DNA of 5,539 bases from the NCBI GenBank assembly GCA_943333015.1, contig CALQRR010000138.1, forward strand, positions 1 through 5,539. Direction: 5' to 3'. A program made the translations under genes and the position numbers. The notes beneath the pieces are model-generated. The model had not been told where the DNA came from. It saw nothing but the letters and a program-made list of their open reading frames with translations, and ran no database searches. Positions 1-5,539 of this stretch are shown here, in pieces. Origin of the DNA: Chitinophaga pinensis. GTDB lineage: Bacteria > Bacteroidota > Bacteroidia > M30B66. Numbering within the stretch: position 1 is the stretch's first letter; every line of letters starts with the position of its first letter.

Positions 1-632
1 ATCCAAAGGCGATCCTGTTGTATACGTTTGGGAATGAGCATCAGCGCGACACAAAACAATAGGATCAGATTCAATTCATTGGTTCCGCAAATGACAAATG
101 GAAGAAACGCGAATAGGAATTGCTTCAAGAGATTATTTTTCAATCCACGATCCAAAGCAAGAAGTATCCAACCTGCAATACCAATGAGCCCAGGTAAATA
201 CACCCAACTTCCTGTAAACCAAAAAAGGAGTTCAACGGGACGAGGCAAATAGCACATCCAGAAAATCAAAAGGGCAGCAAAAACGGGAATGCTGCTTGTC
301 TGAATTGTGAACGCCCGCCGAAAAATTAAGGAGATTAAAAACGTGAAGAGCACAAACAACAGGAGCTGAATGCTCGCAAGAATCGCCATGCCTGCTTGTT
401 CGTTCCAATGAAGCGGATTGAACAGAAATACAAGCACATAGGAGGTAAATCGGCCACCCCAATACATGTAATATGTATTCACTGCATCTAGGAATCCATG
501 CTGCTCTAGAAACAGGAAGTCATGATAGTCATCCGATGCCGGCCAACAATGCCATCCCAGCCAAAAGAAGGGCAGCAAAACACCGATTGCGGCAAGAAGC
601 CAGGCGCTATTTCTCAGAATCCTCAGGTTCAT
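1..632 (-). CDS. Polytopic membrane protein, DUF6056 / GT-C glycosyltransferase-like (partial, C-terminus off the left edge)
   Basis: Reading leftwards from the ATG at 632-630, the frame is open for 210 full codons to the window edge, so the 3' end is missing. An in-frame TGA lies upstream and no other ATG comes between, so this start is the best one. The protein begins MNLRILRNSAW and is strongly hydrophobic, with likely membrane segments near residues 11-30, 83-105, 115-130, 143-161 and 171-200. After the first segment comes SDDY (33-36), then YWGGRF (57-62), a conserved-looking FWFTGSWVYLPG (137-148) and GTNE (183-186). An acidic pair in the first extracytoplasmic loop is typical of GT-C fold, lipid-linked-sugar glycosyltransferases, and the overall pattern recalls DUF6056 membrane proteins. 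That family assignment is from memory and moderate; substrate and pathway are unknown. It is transcribed divergently from xseA. That this is a real gene rests on the uninterrupted frame, membrane-protein composition and clean start. Confidence 0.82.
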   Translation of the reverse strand, partial: MNLRILRNSAWLLAAIGVLLPFFWLGWHCWPASDDYHDFLFLEQHGFLDAVNTYYMYWGGRFTSYVLVFLFNPLHWNEQAGMAILASIQLLLFVLFTFLISLIFRRAFTIQTSSIPVFAALLIFWMCYLPRPVELLFWFTGSWVYLPGLIGIAGWILLALDRGLKNNLLKQFLFAFLPFVICGTNELNLILLFCVALMLIPKRIQQDRLW

Positions 633-742
633 TTCAAAACAAAGAACGCAAATCAACCCATGGGTTTTGTCTTTCAGAACAATTCATCAATAGTGATCCT
701 CGGAATGATTGCATGATGTATTTTCACCAGATCGAAACTTCC
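633..742. promoter_or_regulatory. Divergent intergenic region between the membrane-protein gene and xseA
   Basis: This stretch separates two genes read in opposite directions, so it must hold the promoter of each unless xseA is transcribed otherwise. A perfect 12-bp palindrome, AACCCATGGGTT, sits at 655-666. On the minus strand, TTGATTTG (656 to 649) differs by one base from the Bacteroidota -7 element TAnnTTTG, but I see no well-spaced -33 TTTG partner, so it is only a weak candidate. No convincing plus-strand promoter was found. The right boundary depends on which xseA start is used (713, 716 or 743). Confidence 0.4.
655..666. promoter_or_regulatory. 12-bp perfect palindrome, possible operator
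   Basis: AACCCATGGGTT reads the same on both strands. It sits 22 bp before the minus-strand start and about 46-76 bp before the possible xseA starts. A dimeric regulator could bind here, but a 12-bp palindrome is expected about once per 4 kb by chance, so this is weak support. Confidence 0.2.
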
Positions 743-2185
743 ATGTCGTCCACCCCTCCCAGTCTGCGCCTTTCTGAGTTTACTGCATTGATTCGTCAAA
801 CGCTGGAGGAACGCTTTGGTGGACAAACATTTTGGGTGATCGCTGAGATTTCCAATTTGAATCATTATTCCCGCACACATACGTTTTACTTTCATCTGGT
901 AGAGAAGGAGGAAGGATCGGGACAAATGAAAGCAGAGGTTTCGGCGGTTGCTTTCGGACAAGCGGCATATGAGGTGGAGGGATTTGAACAGCAAACCGGA
1001 CAACAGTTCCGCAATGGCATTCAGGTACTGATAAATGTTTCGGTTAATTATCATCCGGTGCATGGGCTCAAAGTGTCGATGAATAAAATCGATGCGAGTT
1101 TTACCATTGGTCAGCTGCAGCAGCAGCGGGAAGCTACATTAGCCCGTTTGCTGGCCGAAAATCCGGATGCTGTCACATTTGCAAACGGACGTTTTTACAC
1201 CCGCAATCAAGAGTTGAAATTGCCTACGGTGATTCAACGGATCGCGTTAATCTCCTCCGAAAGTAGTGCTGGACTTCAGGATTTCAGACATACACTCGAC
1301 GAAAACGCATTCGGCTATCGGTTCGAAGTGCAGTTATTTCATACGCTTGTTCAAGGCGATGAACAGGGCAAGCAACTAGTTGACAGATTGATCCAGGTTT
1401 TTCGTTCTGTCAAACCATTTGATCTCGTAGTGATTGTTCGTGGCGGCGGTGCTCAAACCGATTTTCTCATGTTTGATTCGTATCCCTTGGCAAAAGCAGT
1501 TGCCCGTTTCCCCATTCCCATCCTAACTGGACTTGGTCATTTGAAGGATATTTCTGTATGCGATCTCATGGCACATACGGCTTTGAAAACTCCAACCAAA
1601 GCAGCTGAATTTATTTTAGCTCATAATCGTTCGTTTGAAGAAGGGCTGCTACAACTCCGACAGCAAATTATCATCCGGACTCAACAATTGCTTTTAACTG
1701 AAAAGGAACGCATCGCCCGACAAAGTGCTCAAATTCAACATGGAACAAGGTCGCTCATCGGTGGGCAGTCGGAACTGATTAATGGATTTAGGCAACGTGT
1801 TGTGGCTCAAAGTACGGGATTGCTCTACCAGCATTCCCGTATGTTAAATCAGCTTTCCCGTCAGATAAGTACCAAGCCTGCGGTCATGGTTGGGAATGCC
1901 CGGCACGATCTTGACCGGATGCAAGAGGAATTTGGTTTTCTGGTGCAACGGTATCTCAAAAACCACAGTGGGTATGTGAATCATTTTCAAACGGTTTTCA
2001 AACTGTTAAGTCCTGCGAATACGTTAAAGCGTGGATTTGCAATCGTCCTGAAAGACGGAAAAATCCAGGCAGATGCCGGTCAGATAAAAAAAGGCGATGC
2101 GATTCAGGTATATTTGGCTGGATCGGAGTTGGATGTTTCGGTCAATAAAAAACTAAAAAGTAATGGCAACCGATTTGACGTATGA
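743..2185 (+). CDS. xseA: Exodeoxyribonuclease VII large subunit XseA
   Basis: This is the catalytic subunit of exonuclease VII, a cytoplasmic nuclease that degrades single-stranded DNA from both ends in repair and mutagenesis control. From the ATG at 743 it has 480 residues, against about 456 in E. coli. Residues 7-122 form the N-terminal OB-fold (LRLSEF, WVIAEISN, HGLKVSMNKID). The catalytic core follows, with LQDF (D180), VRGGGA (R233) and GHLKD (H266, D269), then KTPTKAAEF (282-290). A Gln-rich, coiled-coil-like region runs to about 425, and the conserved C-terminal LKRGFAIV begins at 428. The four positions reported as essential in the E. coli enzyme (D155, R205, H238, D241) appear to be kept; that alignment is by eye. 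ATGs at 713 and 716 would add ten or nine residues and cannot be excluded. The frame stays open back to 473, but that extension is antisense to the upstream gene and unlike XseA. It overlaps xseB by 23 bp. Confidence 0.95.
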   Translation: MSSTPPSLRLSEFTALIRQTLEERFGGQTFWVIAEISNLNHYSRTHTFYFHLVEKEEGSGQMKAEVSAVAFGQAAYEVEGFEQQTGQQFRNGIQVLINVSVNYHPVHGLKVSMNKIDASFTIGQLQQQREATLARLLAENPDAVTFANGRFYTRNQELKLPTVIQRIALISSESSAGLQDFRHTLDENAFGYRFEVQLFHTLVQGDEQGKQLVDRLIQVFRSVKPFDLVVIVRGGGAQTDFLMFDSYPLAKAVARFPIPILTGLGHLKDISVCDLMAHTALKTPTKAAEFILAHNRSFEEGLLQLRQQIIIRTQQLLLTEKERIARQSAQIQHGTRSLIGGQSELINGFRQRVVAQSTGLLYQHSRMLNQLSRQISTKPAVMVGNARHDLDRMQEEFGFLVQRYLKNHSGYVNHFQTVFKLLSPANTLKRGFAIVLKDGKIQADAGQIKKGDAIQVYLAGSELDVSVNKKLKSNGNRFDV

Positions 2186-2369
2186 AAAGGCCTATGCCGA
2201 GCTGAAGGAAATTGCATCAGCCATTGAAAGCGAAACAGTCACCGTAGATATTCTGGCAGAAAAAGTAAAACGTGCGTCAGAACTTATCGAGTTTTGTCAA
2301 CAAAGACTGAGGTCAACAGAAAAAGAGATCAATCAGATTATCAAAAAAATGGAGGTGAAAGAAGAGTGA
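2163..2369 (+). CDS. xseB: Exodeoxyribonuclease VII small subunit XseB
   Basis: The product is 68 residues (E. coli XseB is about 80) and is the non-catalytic small subunit, several copies of which wrap the long helical region of XseA in the holoenzyme. The family pattern is clear: LTYEKAYAELKEIASAIE (5-22), then TVDILAEKVKRASELIEFC (27-45), and a final heptad-rich helix RLRSTEKEINQIIKKME. The whole chain is predicted to be helical and charged. The ATG at 2163 lies inside the last codons of xseA, in another frame, giving a 23-bp overlap. This implies translational coupling and balanced subunit supply. Only a weak A-rich stretch (AAAAAG) precedes the start, normal for Bacteroidota. Confidence 0.95.
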   Translation: MATDLTYEKAYAELKEIASAIESETVTVDILAEKVKRASELIEFCQQRLRSTEKEINQIIKKMEVKEE

Positions 2370-2431
2370 GAATATAAAGTCTAGGTTAAAACTGTATGAA
2401 CTTCCAATAGAATCATTAACTTAGCACAGCA
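2370..2431. other. Short intergenic gap between xseB and the surface-protein gene
   Basis: The 62 bp hold no hairpin followed by a T-run, so no intrinsic terminator for xseAB is visible. I also see no match to the Bacteroidota promoter pair (-33 TTTG, -7 TAnnTTTG) and no Shine-Dalgarno sequence before the ATG at 2432. An in-frame TAA at 2417-2419 rules out a longer N-terminus. Read-through from xseAB is therefore possible, though an unrecognised promoter is just as likely. Confidence 0.5.
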
Positions 2432-2518
2432 ATGATTACGGCATTCATAAACCGCAGGCTTTTTTTGATCCCATTTTTACTTGTTTCGTTTTTTGCGTTA
2501 ACAAGTAGTCTGCATGCT
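2432..2518 (+). other. Sec signal peptide of the surface protein
   Basis: This region encodes residues 1-29. It has a basic NRR near the N-terminus, a hydrophobic core LFLIPFLLVSFFAL, a polar SS and the small-residue site LHA before Gln-Tyr. There is no lipobox cysteine at the cleavage point, so signal peptidase I rather than lipoprotein processing is expected. Confidence 0.85.
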
Positions 2519-5500
2519 CAATATTGTATTCCACAATATCAATATGATTGTCAGATGTCTTCCCCTACTACGGCAGATTACATCAACAATTTTTCCACAA
2601 GCAATGGGGTGACGAACATCACCAACAACAACACGGCTTGTAACATGCAGCCGAACAACTTTATCTATTATCCTGGTTTAACAGTCACAGCAACCCAAGG
2701 ATGTTCTTTCAATGTGTCGATGCAATGTGGATCTACCTTTGCACAGGGTTTTGGTGTTTGGATAGATTGGAATCAGGATCTGGATTACAACGATGCAGGT
2801 GAATTTGTATACAATTCTGGTTCTTCTGGTTTTAATGTTTTTACTGGAACGGTTCAGGTTCCTGCATCCGCATTGATAGGTACAACCCGGATGAGAGTCC
2901 GGAGTACGTTTGCGACTGTGCCATCAAATCCTTGTTCTCTTCAAGGCGGTTTTCAAGTAGGTGAAGTAGAGGAATACAATGTAAATGTTGTTTCCAATAC
3001 CGCTTCTGTCGTTCAGGTGAGCAATCAAACAATTTGTGCTGGTACATCTACAACGATTACAGCCACTGCACAAGGGATAATCCGCTGGTACCTCAATGCA
3101 ACCAGTACCGCACAAATATCGATGGGGGCAACTTTTACAACCCCTGTTCTAAATGCCACAACAACGTACTATGTTCAGGCGACTTTCGGGCCTTGCACAA
3201 CGCCACGGGTTCCTGTTACAATCACAGTCATTCCTCCTTTTTCTCTGACAGTAGCAGCTTCACAGAATCCTGTTTGCGCAGGAACACCTTTTACATTAAC
3301 GGCTACGGGAGGAACAAACCTTACGTATTCCTGGTCACCAGCTACTTCGTTTACAAATGCAACGGTTAATCCTGCAACGGCAACGATCGCTTCCAACACA
3401 ACATTTACAGTCACCGGTACTAGCGGGGGAGGTTGTTCCGGAACGGGTACAATCACCATAAATGCGCTGCCGGCTGCATCACTGAACATTTCCAGCACTG
3501 TTGCCACGATGTGTCCGGGGGAATCCTCCACATTATCGGTCACTGGTGGATCAACGTATAACTGGTCTCCAGCTACCACACTGTCGGCTGCAACAGGTAG
3601 TTCGGTCGTTGCCACGCCATCAGCAACAACAACCTATATTGTAACTTCTCCAAGCAGTGCCGCTGCTTGTGCTGCAACAGCCAAGTACACTATTACCGTT
3701 AATCCCCTTCCGGTAATCTATGCAGGTACGGATGCTACTTATTGTGTCGGAAATCAAACAACACTCTCCGCAACAGGCGCAACATCGCTGAGTTGGAGTC
3801 CTGCTACCGGACTTTCTTCCACATCCATTAGCAATCCAATAGCCTCTCCTGTTAATACTACCACCTATACAGTAACAGGAACTTCTCCCGACGGGTGTAC
3901 GGCTTCCGATCAGGTGATTGTTAGTGTAAATTCACTTCCAATTGCTAATCCAGGAGCGGGCGCTGCCAATTGCTCTGGTTCAGGAGCAACCCTCAATGGT
4001 TCTGGAGGGATTCTTTATCAATGGTCGCCTGCAATCGGCTTGTCTGATGCAACATCATCAGGTCCTATAGCTACACCTGCCTCCACAACCAACTACACAC
4101 TCGTTGTGACCGATATCAATGGATGCATTTCACCCCCTTCGGCACCAATAACAGTTACTGTTTTCACTCAACCTGCCGCTCCGGTAGTCTCACCAGCGGG
4201 ACCTAATGCGATCTGTTTCGGACAGAATATTGTTTTAACATCCACACCGGGCGCAAGTTATTTATGGAGTAATGGAGCCACTACTCAAAGTATTACCATC
4301 ACACAATCCGGTAGTTTCAATGTGCGAATTGTTGATGCCAATGGATGTGTTTCTCCCCCATCTCTATTTGTAGATGTAATTGTTAATCCAACTCCTGTCG
4401 CGCCAATCATTTCGGCAGTGGGCGCCACAAATTTTTGTCAGGGAGGATCGGCTACTTTGCAAACAAATCAAGCCAGTGGCATTTTGTGGAACAATGGCTC
4501 TACAACTAGTCAGATAACTATCAATACAACTGGGCAATATACCGCTACTTATACTGATGCTGTGGGTTGTATTTCTCCTGCTTCTGCGCCTGTTCAGATT
4601 AATGTTACTCCACTGGCAGCATCCCCGAGCATTTCAGCATCCGGTCCGACAGAGTTCTGTGAAGGAGAAACGGTTACACTTACATCGACCTCTGCAGATA
4701 GTTATCTCTGGAGCAATGGATTTACCGGACAATCAATAGAAGTTAATACTTCGGGAAACTATCAGGTAACCACTGGAGCTTCATGTCCACCTGCGAATCC
4801 TTCAGCCAATACAAATGTTTTAGTAAGACCGCTTCCTGTTCCGATTATCACTGCTGACTTGCGGAGAGATTGTCTGCCTTCTCAGATTCATTTCAGCGCA
4901 ACATCCGCAGGCATTGGTCCTTTCAGTTATGCATGGACATTCGGTGACGGACAATCTGCTACTTCTTCACAGCCTACACATGAATACGTACGTGATGGTT
5001 TTTATACTGTTTCACTCAAGCTCGTCGATATGATTGGCTGTTCCGGTACTTCCACTGAGCCAGCATTTATTGAGATACTGGAGAAGCCTGTCGTTAACAT
5101 TTCTGTGTCTCCAGCTGTGACAACGCTTTCTGAGCCCGATATCAGACTCGTAAGCTATGCTTCACAGGGGAATTTAGTTTCTTGGACCATCGATCCGTTG
5201 GGTACATTTTCGGGAGATACTGTTTTCTTGACAATGCCGGACACAGGAACCTTTTTGGTCGATTACTCAGTTATTACCGACCAAGGATGTGAGGTATCAA
5301 TTCGTGAGCAAATTTTAGTGGTTGATGATTTTCAAGTATTTGTCCCAACAGGATTTACTCCTAATGGAGATGGATTGAATGATGTTTTCACTCCGGTATG
5401 CTCCGGTTGTGCCAGAAAAGGGTTTGAATTCAAGGTATTCACCCGTTGGGGACAAGAGTTGTTTACCACTTCAGAACCCAATCAAGGTTGGAAACCCCAA

Positions 5501-5539
5501 AATGCTCCACTGGATTCCTATGTATGGAAGGTTTCTGTG
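2432..5539 (+). CDS. T9SS type B-secreted multidomain surface protein with GEVED, Ig-like and PKD domains (partial, C-terminus off the right edge)
   Basis: The frame is open for 1036 codons to the window end with no stop. A signal peptide is clear: NRR at 7-9, a hydrophobic core at 10-24, and likely cleavage after HA (28-29). Domains in order are a GEVED-like domain (about 75-187; acidic, Ca-site-like DWNQDLDYND at 112-121, GEVEEY at 177-182), eight Ig-like modules (192-801), a PKD-like domain (804-884; WTFGDG at 835-840), a further beta-rich linker domain (886-965), and the T9SS type B sorting domain from 966 (FTPNGDGLND 975-984, RWG 1005-1007). The family is exported by Sec, then across the outer membrane by the type IX system, and either anchored or released. 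The domains suggest adhesion, gliding or matrix roles, but no enzyme domain is seen and the ligand is unknown. The sorting domain is probably short by only about 10-25 residues. The start is the only in-frame ATG after an upstream TAA. Confidence 0.93.
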   Translation, partial: MITAFINRRLFLIPFLLVSFFALTSSLHAQYCIPQYQYDCQMSSPTTADYINNFSTSNGVTNITNNNTACNMQPNNFIYYPGLTVTATQGCSFNVSMQCGSTFAQGFGVWIDWNQDLDYNDAGEFVYNSGSSGFNVFTGTVQVPASALIGTTRMRVRSTFATVPSNPCSLQGGFQVGEVEEYNVNVVSNTASVVQVSNQTICAGTSTTITATAQGIIRWYLNATSTAQISMGATFTTPVLNATTTYYVQATFGPCTTPRVPVTITVIPPFSLTVAASQNPVCAGTPFTLTATGGTNLTYSWSPATSFTNATVNPATATIASNTTFTVTGTSGGGCSGTGTITINALPAASLNISSTVATMCPGESSTLSVTGGSTYNWSPATTLSAATGSSVVATPSATTTYIVTSPSSAAACAATAKYTITVNPLPVIYAGTDATYCVGNQTTLSATGATSLSWSPATGLSSTSISNPIASPVNTTTYTVTGTSPDGCTASDQVIVSVNSLPIANPGAGAANCSGSGATLNGSGGILYQWSPAIGLSDATSSGPIATPASTTNYTLVVTDINGCISPPSAPITVTVFTQPAAPVVSPAGPNAICFGQNIVLTSTPGASYLWSNGATTQSITITQSGSFNVRIVDANGCVSPPSLFVDVIVNPTPVAPIISAVGATNFCQGGSATLQTNQASGILWNNGSTTSQITINTTGQYTATYTDAVGCISPASAPVQINVTPLAASPSISASGPTEFCEGETVTLTSTSADSYLWSNGFTGQSIEVNTSGNYQVTTGASCPPANPSANTNVLVRPLPVPIITADLRRDCLPSQIHFSATSAGIGPFSYAWTFGDGQSATSSQPTHEYVRDGFYTVSLKLVDMIGCSGTSTEPAFIEILEKPVVNISVSPAVTTLSEPDIRLVSYASQGNLVSWTIDPLGTFSGDTVFLTMPDTGTFLVDYSVITDQGCEVSIREQILVVDDFQVFVPTGFTPNGDGLNDVFTPVCSGCARKGFEFKVFTRWGQELFTTSEPNQGWKPQNAPLDSYVWKVSV
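2654..2992 (+). other. GEVED-like domain
   Basis: Residues about 75-187 match the GEVED domain common in secreted Bacteroidota and marine bacterial proteins. They carry GVWIDWNQDLDYNDAGE (108-124), with alternating acidic side chains that could bind calcium, a TTRMRVRS strand (151-158), and the name-giving GEVEEY (177-182). Its molecular function is not established; it usually precedes Ig or sorting domains. Four of the five cysteines between 70 and 168 fall in or near it. Confidence 0.75.
3005..4171 (+). repeat. Ig-like modules 1-5, long-spacing subfamily
   Basis: Five diverged protein-level repeats of 75-80 residues begin near residues 192, 270, 348, 428 and 504. Each opens with a Cys-x-Gly-like turn (ICAGT, VCAGT, MCPGE, YCVGN, NCSGS), has a central Trp (RWY, SWSPAT, NWSPAT, SWSPAT, QWSPAI), a TTxYxV strand, and a second Cys. 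The Cys-to-Cys spacing is 53, 53, 52, 51 and 51. Module 1 resembles the Pfam Ig_7 type. DNA identity between copies is low, so these are old duplications rather than recent expansions. Confidence 0.8.
4175..4834 (+). repeat. Ig-like modules 6-8, short-spacing subfamily
   Basis: Three modules begin near residues 582, 657 and 731, each about 72 residues. The shared pattern is a first Cys (595, 669, 743), a LW-S/N-NG turn (LWSNG, LWNNG, LWSNG), a short SQSITI-type strand, a SGxY/F strand and a second Cys (639, 713, 785). Cys spacing is 44, 44 and 42, shorter than in modules 1-5. This marks them as a separate subfamily duplicated on its own. Modules 6 and 7 also share GCVSPPS/GCISPAS. Confidence 0.8.
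4841..5083 (+). other. PKD-like domain
   Basis: Residues about 804-884 carry the PKD hallmarks: YAWTFGDGQ (833-841), then SSQPTHEY (845-852) and GFYTVSLKLVD (856-866). PKD folds are beta-sandwiches used as spacers or for protein and sugar binding on extracellular proteins. A Cys pair (814, 870) follows the same two-per-module rule as the Ig modules. Confidence 0.85.
5327..5539 (+). other. T9SS type B C-terminal sorting domain (truncated by the window)
   Basis: Residues 966-1036 match the gliding motility-associated C-terminal family: VFVPTGFTPNGDGLNDVF, then FEFKVFTRWGQELF (998-1011) and a terminal YVWKV strand. The domain directs export through the type IX system. Two details are unusual: a CSGC pair at 990-993, and WKPQ at 1020-1023 where the family usually has WDG. 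The last strand or two lie beyond the window. Confidence 0.88.

Noticed and set aside
28..252. 74-codon plus-strand open frame at the left end
   Set aside because: It is antisense to the membrane-protein gene and has an Arg/Asn-rich composition with no recognisable family.
232..462. 76-codon minus-strand open frame
   Set aside because: It is a frame-shifted shadow of the minus-strand membrane-protein gene, which has the convincing hydrophobic translation.
473..742. Upstream extension of the xseA frame giving a 570-residue protein
   Set aside because: It is antisense to the minus-strand membrane-protein gene, its residues do not resemble XseA, and ATGs at 713, 716 and 743 give normal-length proteins.
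674..1063. 129-codon minus-strand open frame
   Set aside because: It overlaps the start and OB-fold of xseA, which is conserved, and its translation shows no domain or signal.
2439..2470. Possible terminator: CGG/CCG arms followed by a run of T
   Set aside because: The stem would be only three to four pairs, and the T-run encodes the hydrophobic core of the signal peptide inside the coding region.
3034..3369. 111-codon plus-strand open frame rich in Cys, Tyr and Asn
   Set aside because: It is an out-of-frame reading inside the Ig-module region. The sense frame carries the repeat pattern without interruption.
3175..3615. 146-codon minus-strand open frame rich in Val and Pro
   Set aside because: It lies wholly inside the Ig-module coding region. 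Its composition mirrors the Thr/Ala/Ser-rich sense codons, and no family is recognisable.
3005..4834. CRISPR-like or recent DNA tandem repeat array
   Set aside because: Repetition is seen only at the protein level. The DNA copies have diverged, with no constant repeat and spacer lengths.

Overview
The window looks like a chromosomal segment from a member of the Bacteroidota, at roughly mid-40s percent G+C by eye. The strongest clue is the long surface protein on the right. It has an N-terminal signal peptide, a GEVED-type domain, a chain of Ig-like modules, a PKD-like domain, and a C-terminal domain opening with the FTPNGDGLND signature of type IX secretion (T9SS type B, 'gliding motility-associated' C-terminal family). 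That combination is essentially confined to Bacteroidota. The absence of clear Shine-Dalgarno sites fits this too. Genus cannot be set from what is here.

Left part (1-632, minus strand): the 5' two-thirds or so of a polytopic membrane protein, cut by the left window edge. It is read from an ATG at 632 leftwards with no stop. It has a SDDY motif just after the first membrane segment and later W-x-GR and GTNE motifs, resembling DUF6056/GT-C-like glycosyltransferase membrane proteins. A plus-strand reading frame open from 473 is antisense to this gene and is only the chance upstream extension of xseA.

Middle part (about 633-2369): a short divergent intergenic region with a perfect 12-bp palindrome is followed by xseA and xseB. 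These encode the large and small subunits of exodeoxyribonuclease VII. They overlap by 23 bp in different frames and are almost certainly co-translated to give the catalytic and coiled-coil subunits in one complex.

Right part (2432-5539, plus strand): a 1036-codon open frame that runs off the right edge. It encodes an exported, nearly uncharged, Cys-paired multidomain surface protein. The array contains eight Ig-like modules in two subfamilies, distinguished by the spacing of the two cysteines in each. Only the last few residues of the sorting domain are likely missing. The gene follows xseB by 62 bp with no visible terminator, but its function (adhesion or surface structure) is unrelated to DNA repair, so co-orientation is probably incidental.

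I found no RNA genes, CRISPR array, insertion sequence, integrase or phage feature. No clearly new multi-gene system is visible; the most interesting object is the architecture of the large secreted protein.
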